The notes: generated by a model not told the origin, from the sequence alone. 64,000 nucleotides of DNA from JACJVV01 sp047602755 (GCA_047602755.1 JBLKOM010000003.1:124001-188000); one strand, 5' to 3'. Positions 1 to 9,025 are shown, counted from the first letter of the stretch. Numbers and translations are program-made.

Positions 1-75
1 CCTGAGATTAATAACTTTTATGAAGATTTTATTGATTATATTTATAACTTTAAAAAAATTTAAACATAAATTAGT

Positions 76-975
76 TTATTCTACTAAAGAAATTATTTTT
101 CTGTATGACTTCCCACATACTTTATACATAGGTATTGACTGTATTAATTTTATACAGGGTCGTAGAAAAATTGTGATATATAATAAACCAACAATCAATC
201 CAGATATATGAACACCCATTGAAATTATATAAAATCCAAAAAATGCTAAATAGAGTAATCTAAAAAAAGTAATAAATGAGTCCATGGATACATTAAGAGG
301 TATGTGTCTTGCTCTATCTTTTAATCGTTTTGTTAATCCTTGCTGTAGGTGTGACATTACTTTTCTTCTATTTGGATTATCTCTCATTTTAAAAAGTAAA
401 ATTCCAAAATCTTCATTATGAAAAGATATAGTCTCTTTTTTATGTTCTAATTTTTTACCAATCAAGAAAAATAATAATAACACAGGTAAGGTAAATAATA
501 TATAAGTAAATAAAGTTTTATTAAAAAAATATATTATTATAGATACAACTAATATTTGTACAATATCAATGAGATTATTAAATAGTATTTTTACATATAG
601 AATAAAAAGTTTAATGTTAGTTGTGAATAAATCTGATTTTTCATTTAAAAGCTTTGATAGTTTACTTTCATATTTAAGATATATTCTCTCTTTTAGATTT
701 TTCTCAAGTTTTAGAAAATATTTTGATTTATATTTCTCAATTTTTATGTCCATAAAAAGTTTAATGAGGAAAAGAATAATAAAAGCAAAAGTATAATAAA
801 ATAAAAGTTGCAAATTTGATTCATATAAATACCTTATAAAGAATTGAGTTATTAAAGGAAAAGTTGTAAATATTGTAACTGAGATTAAAGACAATATAAT
901 AAATTGGTAAATCCGGTTTTTATCATATAATACTATTTTTTTGAATCTCTTATTATTAAGACTTGATATTAACAT
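76..975 (-). CDS. ABC-exporter-like transmembrane domain protein without ATPase domain
   Basis: A 299-residue integral membrane protein. Hydrophobic segments lie at roughly residues 25-45, 55-75, 125-145, 150-170 and 230-265, separated by long charged stretches (for example KYFLKLEKNLKERIY). This is the layout of a type I ABC exporter membrane domain, whose helices extend into the cytoplasm. No Walker A, signature or Walker B motif is present, and the protein stops right after the last helical region, where a full exporter would continue into its nucleotide-binding domain. Only 75 bases remain before the window edge, so a separate ATPase gene could follow there. Family assignment rests on hydropathy and general sequence feel. 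A different multi-helix protein is possible. Confidence 0.5.
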   Translation of the reverse strand: MLISSLNNKRFKKIVLYDKNRIYQFIILSLISVTIFTTFPLITQFFIRYLYESNLQLLFYYTFAFIILFLIKLFMDIKIEKYKSKYFLKLEKNLKERIYLKYESKLSKLLNEKSDLFTTNIKLFILYVKILFNNLIDIVQILVVSIIIYFFNKTLFTYILFTLPVLLLFFLIGKKLEHKKETISFHNEDFGILLFKMRDNPNRRKVMSHLQQGLTKRLKDRARHIPLNVSMDSFITFFRLLYLAFFGFYIISMGVHISGLIVGLLYITIFLRPCIKLIQSIPMYKVCGKSYRKIISLVE

Positions 976-1036
976 AATTAGTTAATCTATTGATTAATTA
1001 AAAACTTTTTTAAAATATTAACACTTAAATACAACT

Positions 1037-1993
1037 ATGAAAAAATACACCTTATTTATATTAATATTTCTAATTATAATCAGTTTAACTATAATATACA
1101 ATAAAAGTAATGATAATAGTATATATGAAAGCTATGATTACTTTTATGCAGATATTGGTTTTGAGGGTATTGCAGATAAAATGTATGATTATTTTATTAA
1201 TTATACTAAGTTAGTAATTGAGAATACTACATTAGACTTAGAACATTATAAAGGAAAAATAGTTCTTCTAAATTATAGTTATGCTATAATAGGAGATAAG
1301 AGATTTTCACAAAGAGAAATTTATCAAGATTTAATTTTTCTTGAACACTTAAATAAACAAGGATTATACATACTAACTTATGGACCTAATATGTATTTTG
1401 CAAAGTTTAATGACCATAATTTAAGACAATTTACTGAAACAAAAGAAGGATTGTGGGATAAAAGTTATAGTCAATACTGTAAAGAGATGGATAATATTCT
1501 AAGAATTCAATTTTATTCTAGATTAATTGATATAACAATTAATGGATTTTATCAAGGATGGAAATATGATTTAACTTACCAAGAAAGTATACTACTTGTG
1601 GATACAATTGGAATTGCACTCGCAGAAGAATACAAAGCAAGAAAAGTTAAAAAACCATCTTATGAAATGTTTTCTGGATACAATAATATAATACTAGCAA
1701 TGCTTATACTTTATATGAATAATGGCGGAGAAATGGAGAATGGAGGAAATAGTTGCATAGATTATCAAACAAATTACATCCAAAATAGAGATAAGCGAAT
1801 ACATAATGAATTAATATTAACTGAATTGTATAAAAAAGAATATCTAAATGATTTCAATAATTTAGTCATACAAATTAATGGAGAAGGTGAGAACATATTT
1901 GATGATATTATAAATTTTATAAAAACTCCTATAGATTATGACTCAGAAAAAAAACAGGCAATTAATCATTTCTTAGAATTTCTAAGAGATTAA
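1037..1993 (+). CDS. Hypothetical membrane-anchored protein
   Basis: A 318-residue protein that I do not recognise. Residues about 4-21 form a hydrophobic signal anchor preceded by MKK. The rest is hydrophilic, rich in Tyr and Asn, and probably lies outside the cell. It has two Cys residues, one in the middle and one near residue 243, which do not form an obvious motif. The ATG lies about 25 nt after an A/T-rich TATA-like stretch, fitting a leaderless message. It is divergent from the ABC-like gene and is followed by a GC-rich hairpin cluster rather than another gene in the same direction. No catalytic signature was found. Confidence 0.55.
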   Translation: MKKYTLFILIFLIIISLTIIYNKSNDNSIYESYDYFYADIGFEGIADKMYDYFINYTKLVIENTTLDLEHYKGKIVLLNYSYAIIGDKRFSQREIYQDLIFLEHLNKQGLYILTYGPNMYFAKFNDHNLRQFTETKEGLWDKSYSQYCKEMDNILRIQFYSRLIDITINGFYQGWKYDLTYQESILLVDTIGIALAEEYKARKVKKPSYEMFSGYNNIILAMLILYMNNGGEMENGGNSCIDYQTNYIQNRDKRIHNELILTELYKKEYLNDFNNLVIQINGEGENIFDDIINFIKTPIDYDSEKKQAINHFLEFLRD

Positions 1994-2150
1994 AGAAAAG
2001 GGTGGAAGCTTCTCAGCTTCCCAGGAGTCTTGCATTGCATTTGCTTGGCAAGCATAACACTCATGTTTCTGGTGAGTAGAGCTTACCATGCGGGAGCAAC
2101 GCAGTGTCTCCCTTTTATATCGGCATTGCCGACAAAAATCCAATTCAGGA
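1994..2150. ncRNA. GC-rich hairpin cluster: candidate structured RNA or small mobile-element remnant
   Basis: A sharply GC-richer island in A+T-rich surroundings with many self-complementary blocks on the plus strand. An outer pair AAAAGGG (about 1998-2004) / CCCTTTT (about 2112-2118) encloses GGAAGC-TTCTCA-GCTTCC, then CCAGGAGT...ACTC...CTGG around an inner GCTT/AAGC stem, then GGTGAG-TAGAG-CTTACC, and GGGAG...CTCCC. A further hairpin TCGGCA/TGCCGA follows. No reading frame of note crosses it. It could be a multibranched non-coding RNA, or a transposase-less element of the IS200/IS605 type, whose ends are hairpins. The strand is unknown. Confidence 0.4.
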
Positions 2151-2233
2151 CAATGATTTTAAAATTTAAATCATTCAAGTATTTAAACTTTACTATTATT
2201 GATTAGATATTTCTAAGATATAGTTTTTTACAA

Positions 2234-3001
2234 TTATAACTTATTAAGAGAATTATTAAATTTGTTATATATAAAAAGCATTGTATATCTTAAAGATAAT
2301 ATTTTTATGCTAGAAAATACATTGTTATGAAGATACTCAAACTTAGGTCTTACAATATTAACTATCTTATTTTTAAAAGTTAAATAATCAGTTCCTAACG
2401 GGATATTGTCATATAATTTTTCTTTTTTGTCTTTCTTATAATCTCTTAAAATGTGTATTAAATGACAATAATGGGCATAGTCCATTGCTAATTCTCTCAC
2501 ATTTTTACCATGTAATTTGACCATTAATTTATTATATCTTTTCTCATAATAACTAATAACATCAAAAAATTCCATAAACATAAAGGCATAAGCATAACCA
2601 AGATATCGTGAATATTTCATAAGGTCTTTTTCTTGTACTTTTATTCCAACTCTTTTTATATCAAAATCAAATGTCCACATCATATTATATATGTGTTCTT
2701 TAAATTCTTTTGAAGCCTTATTAAGTATAATAACATCATAAATCCCTTTTTCTTCATAATTAAGCTTATTTGTATTAATTTTTCTTTTTCCATAAACAGA
2801 ATCAAGAAACATTCTTTGCTGTTTTAAGAATTTTCTTTTATAGCCTTGTGAGATATTCATATCATCAACTATATCATCAACCCATCTAAAGTAAACATAA
2901 ACTTTCCAAAATAGTTTTCCACGACCTTTAGGAAAAAACCAAGTAATAAAATAGGTTGAGAAATTTTGAATTTTATATTTAAAAGACTTAATCAGTTTCA
3001 T
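2234..3001 (-). CDS. Squalene/phytoene synthase-like trans-isoprenyl synthase
   Basis: A 255-residue protein with the two Asp-rich signatures of the squalene/phytoene synthase family: VDDIVDD at 41-47 and HILRDYKKD at 183-191, with the expected aromatic helix (YSRYLGYAYAF) between them. Family members join two prenyl diphosphates head to head through a cyclopropyl intermediate, the Asp motifs binding magnesium. The length is slightly short for the family (usually 270-350), and the second motif is less acidic than usual, so the substrate is uncertain. The start ATG sits 25-27 nt from a TTTATAAA-like box on the minus strand. The neighbouring ALG5-like enzyme also works on polyprenyl lipids, but the two genes are divergent. 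Confidence 0.8.
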   Translation of the reverse strand: MKLIKSFKYKIQNFSTYFITWFFPKGRGKLFWKVYVYFRWVDDIVDDMNISQGYKRKFLKQQRMFLDSVYGKRKINTNKLNYEEKGIYDVIILNKASKEFKEHIYNMMWTFDFDIKRVGIKVQEKDLMKYSRYLGYAYAFMFMEFFDVISYYEKRYNKLMVKLHGKNVRELAMDYAHYCHLIHILRDYKKDKKEKLYDNIPLGTDYLTFKNKIVNIVRPKFEYLHNNVFSSIKILSLRYTMLFIYNKFNNSLNKL

Positions 3002-3128
3002 ATTTGTTATCTACAATACTAGTTTATAAAAATTATCACTTATTTCGAAAATGAAACTGATTATTAAAGTTATGAATTACTCTATTTATAAAAATAATAT
3101 TTATAAACTAATAGATTTATAATTAATT

Positions 3129-3845
3129 ATGATTCAAATATCAATAGTAATACCTGCATTTAATGAGGAAAAAAGAATTGGACCTACCCTAAAAAAAATT
3201 GTAACATATATGAATTCTAAGAAATATAAATATGAAATAATACTAGTTGATGATGGTTCTAAAGATAAAACAATAGAAGTAGCAAAAAAAAGTTTTAGAA
3301 ATATAAAAATACTAAGAAACAAAAATAATAGTGGAAAAGGTGCTTCTGTGACAAAAGGAATTTTGGCATCTAAATACCCATTAGTTCTTTTTAGTGATAG
3401 TGATCTTGCAACACCTATTGAAGAGATAGAGAAATTAATTAACGAAATAAATAAAGGAAATGATATAGCAATAGCATCAAGGAATATGAAAGGCTCAAAT
3501 AGAAAGGTTAATCAGTCAATTATGAGACAAATGTTAGGTAAATTGTTTCCATTAATAGTAAATATGTTTGTAATAAGAGGTATAAAAGATACACAATGTG
3601 GTTTCAAATTATTTAAATCAAAAGAAGCTAAGAAAATTGCAAGAAATAATAGAATTAAACGGTTTGCATTTGATGTTGAATATCTTTTTTTAGCAAATAA
3701 ATACAATTATAAAATCTCTGAAGTGCCTGTAACATGGATAGATAAAGAAGGCACAAAAGTTGATCCTATAAAAGATTCAATCAGAATGTTAAATGAACTT
3801 GTGAAAATTCATTATTATAATATAACTCAGAAATATAATAAATAA
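3129..3845 (+). CDS. Family 2 glycosyltransferase, dolichyl-phosphate glucosyl/mannosyltransferase (ALG5/DPM1-like)
   Basis: A 238-residue GT-A fold enzyme. It begins with SIVIPAFNEE (5-14), has DDGS at 41-44, and carries the metal-binding FSDSDLATP (88-96). The D-TQCGFKLF segment near 155-162 and the following region resemble dolichyl-phosphate beta-glucosyltransferases. It would load a sugar from a nucleotide donor onto a polyprenyl phosphate at the cytoplasmic membrane face for glycosylation of surface proteins, in line with the many Asn-X-Ser/Thr sequons in the giant surface proteins at 42-64 kb. No membrane helix is visible. The ATG is about 27 nt from a TTTATAAA box, so it is probably leaderless. 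Glucosyl versus mannosyl specificity cannot be told. Confidence 0.85.
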   Translation: MIQISIVIPAFNEEKRIGPTLKKIVTYMNSKKYKYEIILVDDGSKDKTIEVAKKSFRNIKILRNKNNSGKGASVTKGILASKYPLVLFSDSDLATPIEEIEKLINEINKGNDIAIASRNMKGSNRKVNQSIMRQMLGKLFPLIVNMFVIRGIKDTQCGFKLFKSKEAKKIARNNRIKRFAFDVEYLFLANKYNYKISEVPVTWIDKEGTKVDPIKDSIRMLNELVKIHYYNITQKYNK

Positions 3846-3895
3846 AAAATATAGTAATTCTTTAGATAATACTATTTTTTATTAAATTATAAGAA

Positions 3896-4564
3896 CTAAT
3901 CAATATAATCAAATGAACTAATATCTAAGCTTTCTCTTGGTCGGACTTGCTCATTATACAAATCAACATATTGTCTAAGTTCATCATTTGGGATAGACTG
4001 CATTATTTCAGTATTCTCGGTTATAACACCAAGCACAAACCGTTCTTGATTGTTTAACTCATCGATATTGCGATTTTGGAGTGATGTTTTCCATGTACTC
4101 TCAAGTGAATCTCTATCATCAGAAGGAAGTCGTGTAGAAACTAATAAAGCACTCACAGGGCTAGCTGTTATTGTATTTTCCGGCTGTGCTACTGTTGTAT
4201 AAGTAACAACACCAGTATCTTTATTAAAATCAAATATTCTTTTATCATTATCTGGTATAGAGAGTACAAATGCTAAATTTAACTCTCTTACTTCATCATT
4301 TAGTGTTCGTTCTTGAGTTTCTAAAGTTTCAATAGTTGTACCAGGTTGTGCTTCAGCAGATGCAGTACCAGGTTGTGCCTCAGCAGGTGGAGTACCTGGT
4401 TGTGCTTCAGCAGGTGGAGTACCAGGTTGTGCCTCAGCAGGTGGAGTACCAGGTTGTGCCTCAGCAGGTGGAGTACCTGGTTGTGCCTCAGCAGGTGGAG
4501 TACCTGGTTGTGCTTCAGCAGATGGAGTACCAGGTTGTGCCTCAGCAGGTGGTTGAGTAGGAGA
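3896..4564 (-). pseudogene. In-frame C-terminal continuation of the 4565-7309 surface protein, separated from it by one TAA
   Basis: Reading on in the same frame past the TAA that ends the upstream gene gives 222 more open codons, beginning SPTQPPAEAQPG. Eight nine-residue repeats (PAEAQPGTP, with Ser or Ala variants) are followed by about 140 residues of a folded-looking domain ending in FDYID. No ATG occurs at the beginning of this stretch. The only internal candidate is a GTG at 4154-4156 that would discard the repeats and cut the domain. The simplest reading is that these codons are the C-terminal part of the upstream protein, now behind a nonsense mutation, sequencing error or readthrough stop. 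Its own function is unknown. Confidence 0.7.
4338..4553 (-). repeat. Eight tandem 27-bp repeats encoding PAEAQPGTP
   Basis: Eight contiguous copies of a 27-bp unit. On the minus strand each encodes PAEAQPGTP with small variations (the CCT/CCA and GAG/GAA wobble positions and a Pro-to-Ser change in two copies). The copies keep the frame, and most differences are silent or conservative, which points to selection on the protein. The product is a Pro/Ala/Glu-rich extended linker. Confidence 0.95.
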
Positions 4565-7309
4565 TTAACGAGCATATTCCTCAAGTAGCTCAGGTGATAC
4601 ATAACCCTTAGTATTATAAATACTAAATGCACCGTCTGTATTTATTCCTCTAATATTGTTTGCATGTCTTATATAATCATAATCATATAACAATGGTTTG
4701 CCATCTCTACCTAATGATCTAGTACTTTGTTCATCTATTTTAAAATCATACCAGTTTGCATTTCCGGTATGCCATCTTGCTTTATCTTCATAACTTTTTT
4801 GATATTTAGTATCACCTGCAACTGAGGCTTTTAGATAATTTTCAATAGCTTTTGTTTCTTCAGAGTTTTGCATTCTTCTTTGTGTACCTTCACCAAAACC
4901 CCATAAATATTCATTAAGAGTTATTGTACTTACAAATCGACTGAACCAACTTCTACTATCTCGAATGACTTCTTTATTATTATTTGCTTTAGCAAGACCT
5001 GCAATTAAATTTATTTGATTAGAGTCTGGATTGTGACCATACGTCCTACTATATAATAATCTAATCTGTTCTTTATTAGGTGTACCATCTTCTCCAATAA
5101 ATTGGTCAGGATTAGAATTAACAGCCCTTATTATACCATCCATTGAACGTGCATTCATTCTTGCTTCTTTATTTGTTGCAGCGGTTGTTCTTGTAGCTTC
5201 TTCTTCATATTCCTCTTGTTGACCTGCAGCTTTATTTTGATCTAAATCTCCTACTACTTCTTCAGCATCAGGCCTAACTCCCTCAGGAGGTGTGACTGAT
5301 TGTAATTGTACAATTGTTGGATGTCCTTTAATATCCTCACCTTCATATTCTCTTACAATTATACTACTTGCATCACCTGAAATTCCATCTGCAAATGTTC
5401 TTATATCAATACCCTGCTGACCATTATCTTCTGAAGGAGCGACACTAATTATAAAATCTTTAGTAAGTGGTTTTTCTGGATTAAAACTACTTCCTGTTCT
5501 ATATTCATCAGTAAGTATTTCACCATTCTCATCATAGCCTATTCTGAAAGCTAACCTATCTATTGTTCCAATAGTTAATGCAGTTTTTTTGTATTCTTTT
5601 TCTTCATCGGATGTTCCCTCAGGAGATGTTGAGAACGGATTAATATTTATTATAATATTATCATGTGCAGGATTGTCACCTGATTGTGCAGTAGGAGTTA
5701 TAGTAATACCAGCATCTCCATTTAATAGAGTTGTTGCGATAACATATTTACTAGATTTTGTAGAATCTTCAGGCCCAGGTATTGTACTAAGAATTCTTAA
5801 ATCTTTACTAGTTGAATCAGGATCAGAATTAAAATTATACAAATTTATTGAAACAATATCAGCATTAGTAGAGTCTGTAACCAATGATTTATCCTTATAA
5901 GCATCGTTATCTTTAAATGTATCATGATTATCTACATAAACAACATCTCTTGGTAACGTAAAAGTATTTGTTGTCTTTTTTTCATCATCTACAACACTCT
6001 CAACTACTACATAAGTTGGTTTATCTGGGTTACTAAATGCAAATTGATTTTCTTTTATTAAATCTATATTACCATCTCCTAATTTAGTCGTTCTAGATTC
6101 TTTTTTAATTTCGCCAGAGTTTATGCTTCCTTGAATAACACCACTTTCAATATTTACATTTAAATTATTAGCAACTAAAACAATATTATCTCCTTTACTA
6201 ACAATTACACCATTTCTTGCAACTGGTGCATTAAATCTATTATCTGGACTATAATCAACACTACTACCTTCTTCTAAATCAAAAGTAGTATCACTATCAC
6301 TTATTCTATATCCTTCACCTTTAAAAGATGTGAAAAGTTGTTGACTGATTTCAATATTACTTGATGGATTAGCATTTATGGTTATTGTTCTAGATACAGG
6401 TACTGATTTTTGACCTGGTCTTGGAACACTATTTCCATTAATAGTAATATTAATACTTGCAGAATAAGGAGTATTTTCAATCCATTCTTTTATATTTTTA
6501 GGATAATTACTTGGTTCAATTATATTTTCTTCACTTTTTACTTCAATAGTACCATCAGCTCCTCTAGTGATAGTATGTCCATATACAGTATGAGTTATTT
6601 TTTCAGGAAGTTGAACTATTAATTCATTTCCTGGGCCTCTTGATAAAGTAACTCTTCCTTCAACCTCAATACCATCACCATCAAATTTAAAATCATTGTT
6701 AGAAAATCCATAGTTACCGATTTGAAAATCATTTTTACTAAACCTAAAATTATTTACACCTTCAAATGCATTATTACAATCAACATTAGGATAACCTTGA
6801 ACAGGCTCTTGATCTTCTGATGTACAGAATATTTCACGAATGATTTGAACATCATCGCCTGTTATATCTTTATCAATTAATTTACCACGCAATAAACCAC
6901 CAAGTTCTCCTCGTTTATCATCTAATGTGACTTGATTATACATTGCAAGAAGATCAGAAGTAGTACGACCTTCTGTATTGATCCATGCTTTAATTAATTC
7001 AGTGTTTTTACTTTTTGAGTACATATCTGATGCTATATTAGAATCAGCAGAATTTGTTACCCTTCCTAATAAGTTATCTTTACAAGAATCAATCCTCATA
7101 CAATTATTTATATCCTCTTCATCTAGCGATCTTAACCCACCCCTATCTATTTTTATTTTAATAGCCTTCCAAGTTTCATCATCTGAGCTAGTAGCTGTAA
7201 ATTTTTCATTATCGACTCCAGAAGGATCTTGAGGGCCTTCACTGATTACAGAAAATGAAAATAATGATATTAGTAATAATGATATTAGTAATAAATTAGA
7301 GAGTTTCAT
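4565..7309 (-). CDS. Large secreted surface protein, beta-rich, unknown function
   Basis: A 914-residue protein with a typical signal peptide (MKLSNLLLISLLLISLFSFS). The region from about 60 to 170 is helical and charged. From about 190 to 680 it is rich in Asn, Ser, Thr and alternating hydrophobic residues (for example ASINITINGNSVPRPGQ), as in beta-sandwich or beta-helix surface proteins. The last 220 residues are helical again. I do not recognise a family. The start ATG overlaps the TGA of the upstream gene (ATGA), so the two are translationally coupled and probably act together at the cell surface. The frame continues after the TAA stop with a repeat linker and a further domain (3896-4564). 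Confidence 0.8.
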   Translation of the reverse strand: MKLSNLLLISLLLISLFSFSVISEGPQDPSGVDNEKFTATSSDDETWKAIKIKIDRGGLRSLDEEDINNCMRIDSCKDNLLGRVTNSADSNIASDMYSKSKNTELIKAWINTEGRTTSDLLAMYNQVTLDDKRGELGGLLRGKLIDKDITGDDVQIIREIFCTSEDQEPVQGYPNVDCNNAFEGVNNFRFSKNDFQIGNYGFSNNDFKFDGDGIEVEGRVTLSRGPGNELIVQLPEKITHTVYGHTITRGADGTIEVKSEENIIEPSNYPKNIKEWIENTPYSASINITINGNSVPRPGQKSVPVSRTITINANPSSNIEISQQLFTSFKGEGYRISDSDTTFDLEEGSSVDYSPDNRFNAPVARNGVIVSKGDNIVLVANNLNVNIESGVIQGSINSGEIKKESRTTKLGDGNIDLIKENQFAFSNPDKPTYVVVESVVDDEKKTTNTFTLPRDVVYVDNHDTFKDNDAYKDKSLVTDSTNADIVSINLYNFNSDPDSTSKDLRILSTIPGPEDSTKSSKYVIATTLLNGDAGITITPTAQSGDNPAHDNIIININPFSTSPEGTSDEEKEYKKTALTIGTIDRLAFRIGYDENGEILTDEYRTGSSFNPEKPLTKDFIISVAPSEDNGQQGIDIRTFADGISGDASSIIVREYEGEDIKGHPTIVQLQSVTPPEGVRPDAEEVVGDLDQNKAAGQQEEYEEEATRTTAATNKEARMNARSMDGIIRAVNSNPDQFIGEDGTPNKEQIRLLYSRTYGHNPDSNQINLIAGLAKANNNKEVIRDSRSWFSRFVSTITLNEYLWGFGEGTQRRMQNSEETKAIENYLKASVAGDTKYQKSYEDKARWHTGNANWYDFKIDEQSTRSLGRDGKPLLYDYDYIRHANNIRGINTDGAFSIYNTKGYVSPELLEEYAR

Positions 7310-8331
7310 CTTTCTCTTACCTCAACATACAAAAATTTAGTATCAGTTAAACCTTCTGCATCTGTTACGGTCACAAATGCTGTATGAACTTTAGCAACAG
7401 TTGGATAATAACTTATTACACCTGTAATAGGGTCGATATCCATATCATTATATGTTTCTAATGTTACCATACTAAATCTTAATTGATCTTCATATGCATC
7501 ATCTTCTGCATCATATTCTATATATAATTCTTCATGAACATATCCAAAAAATGGTCCTTCTTCATATAATGTAGGGGGAAGATTATCTGGTAATGCAAAA
7601 CTAAATCCAACATGTAATGAATAATTTTCTCCTTTGATTAAATGAGTGTCATCAGTTATCTTTAAAACAAATCCTTCAGGTCTTGTTATTATTTCAGACA
7701 AATATTTCTGTCTTGCTAAAAAAGTTAAAGGAATTGCATTAGAATCCATAATTTGAAAAATTGAATCTCTCGCTTGCATAAGCATTTCACCAAGCATAAC
7801 TTCTTTTGCTACACGATATCTACCTAATCTTTTAGCTTGATCCCCTAAAGATAAATCTCCTCTAATATCAACTTCTGCAATTACTCTATCATAATATATT
7901 ATTATATTAGAACTAATTTTTTCAATCTCAATTTCTTGAAGTATTACTCCTTTGATACAATCAGTTAAACGATTATCAAGAAAGTTCTTGATTTCATTAG
8001 CTATAAAATCATTTGAAGGAGCTGTATAAATACCATTATATAACCAATAAGGAACACCTGAAACAAAATTAGCTACAAAAGCTGCAAAATCACTTGCAAC
8101 ATAACCGCCTTGAAGACTTGCAATGTATAATGCATTCTCAAGTTCAAGTTCAATACATGCTCTTATTGGTAAATCAACATCAACATCATTAAAACCTGTA
8201 TCCATTTCTTTTGAGGTTGAAGAGAGTAAAAAGAAGAATATTAAAATGATTAATGCAACTATGCTAAGAATAAGAAATAAACTGACTTGAGATTTCTTAT
8301 ATTCTCTGAAAAACTTTAATACATCTATCAT
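7306..8331 (-). CDS. Pilin-like N-terminal anchor protein with C-terminal cadherin/Ig-like domain
   Basis: A 341-residue protein. Residues 13-37 (KKSQVSLFLILSIVALIIL) match the short basic leader plus hydrophobic helix of archaeal type IV pilin-like proteins. The middle is a mixed helical region with two Cys (near 58 and 124). The last 90 residues look like a cadherin-like/putative-Ig repeat (DPITGVISYYPT, then FVTVTDAEGLTD). It is the first gene of an operon: its TGA overlaps the ATG of the 914-residue secreted protein, and an AATATTTATA box lies about 25 nt upstream of its ATG. It probably anchors or assembles with the next product. No enzymatic residues are seen. Confidence 0.7.
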   Translation of the reverse strand: MIDVLKFFREYKKSQVSLFLILSIVALIILIFFFLLSSTSKEMDTGFNDVDVDLPIRACIELELENALYIASLQGGYVASDFAAFVANFVSGVPYWLYNGIYTAPSNDFIANEIKNFLDNRLTDCIKGVILQEIEIEKISSNIIIYYDRVIAEVDIRGDLSLGDQAKRLGRYRVAKEVMLGEMLMQARDSIFQIMDSNAIPLTFLARQKYLSEIITRPEGFVLKITDDTHLIKGENYSLHVGFSFALPDNLPPTLYEEGPFFGYVHEELYIEYDAEDDAYEDQLRFSMVTLETYNDMDIDPITGVISYYPTVAKVHTAFVTVTDAEGLTDTKFLYVEVRER

Positions 8332-8414
8332 CTGGTATCCTTTTAGCTATACTGATATATAAATATTTCTATAAATCAAGCTAATTATCACAAAATTTAT
8401 ATACTAATTATACA

Positions 8415-8438
8415 TTATGTTTAATTAATTAAACATAA
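8415..8438. promoter_or_regulatory. Perfect 24-bp palindrome, operator candidate of the toxin-antitoxin operon
   Basis: TTATGTTTAATT followed immediately by its exact reverse complement (8415-8438), ending one base before the antitoxin ATG at 8440. A TATA-like TTTATATA lies at about 8395-8402, which would put the transcription start inside the palindrome. This is the expected place for an autorepressor made by an AbrB-type antitoxin. Confidence 0.7.
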
Positions 8439-8439
8439 A

Positions 8440-8664
8440 ATGATATCAACAAAAATAAGAAAATGGGGAAATTCGTACGGGTTATTAATTCCAAAAGATG
8501 AATTTATAAAATTAAATATTTCAGAAAATCAAGAAGTTTTAGTTAATATCACAAAAAAAGAAAACCCATTAAAAGAACTTTTTGGTTTTAACAAATCTCA
8601 TAATATTTCTAAAATTCCATCTGAAATAATAAAAGAAGCAAGAAAAGATATGAGAGTTGATTAA
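8440..8664 (+). CDS. AbrB/MazE-type antitoxin (SpoVT-AbrB DNA-binding domain)
   Basis: A 74-residue protein. Residues 1-45 form a swapped-hairpin AbrB domain (STKIRKWGNSYGLLIPKDEF, then a VLVNI strand), and the C-terminal 30 residues form a charged tail of the kind that wraps the toxin. It is predicted to neutralise the PIN toxin encoded next and to repress the operon by binding the 24-bp palindrome directly upstream. The KWGNS motif is characteristic of the family. The stop overlaps the toxin start by 8 nt, giving tight translational coupling. Possible reasons for its presence are genome stabilisation or stress response, neither of which the sequence can show. Confidence 0.85.
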   Translation: MISTKIRKWGNSYGLLIPKDEFIKLNISENQEVLVNITKKENPLKELFGFNKSHNISKIPSEIIKEARKDMRVD

Positions 8665-9025
8665 AATATATTGCCTAGACACATATGCTTTATGGGAAAT
8701 AATGAATGGGAATAATAATTATGCAGAGATAACATTGTCAAATTTTGTAATTACAGATTGGGCATTAGCAGAGTACTATAAAACATTAATTAAGGCATTT
8801 AATAAAAGTACTGCGGAGTACTGGTTTAACAAATTTTTACCATATTCCGTAAAAGTTGAATTAAGTATTATGAAAAAAGCTATTCACTTTCAAACCGAAA
8901 ACAAAAAAACAAATATTTCATTATTTGATGCTGTTGGGTATGTTTTTTCTTTAGAAAAAAAAATTATATTTGTAACAGGGGATAAAGAATTTAAAAATAT
9001 GGTAAATGTTAGGTTTATTAAATAA
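8657..9025 (+). CDS. PIN-domain ribonuclease toxin (VapC-like), TTG start
   Basis: A 122-residue PIN domain. Acidic residues are in the expected places: D8 (CLDTYALWE), E39 (ALAEYYK), D91 (SLFDAVGY) and D109 (VTGDKEF), so the metal-dependent RNase site looks intact. The start is TTG at 8657. An in-frame TGA at 8651-8653 excludes any start further upstream, and the next ATG would remove the first catalytic Asp, so TTG is the only sensible choice. A weak start on a toxin is a common way to keep its dose below the antitoxin. It overlaps the antitoxin gene by 8 nt. Confidence 0.85.
   Translation: MIKIYCLDTYALWEIMNGNNNYAEITLSNFVITDWALAEYYKTLIKAFNKSTAEYWFNKFLPYSVKVELSIMKKAIHFQTENKKTNISLFDAVGYVFSLEKKIIFVTGDKEFKNMVNVRFIK

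Noticed and set aside
4336..4588. Plus-strand frames across the 27-bp repeats and a second minus-strand frame
   Set aside because: A 27-bp repeat without stops keeps every frame open in all copies. Only the minus-strand frame that continues the upstream protein has a folded domain after it.
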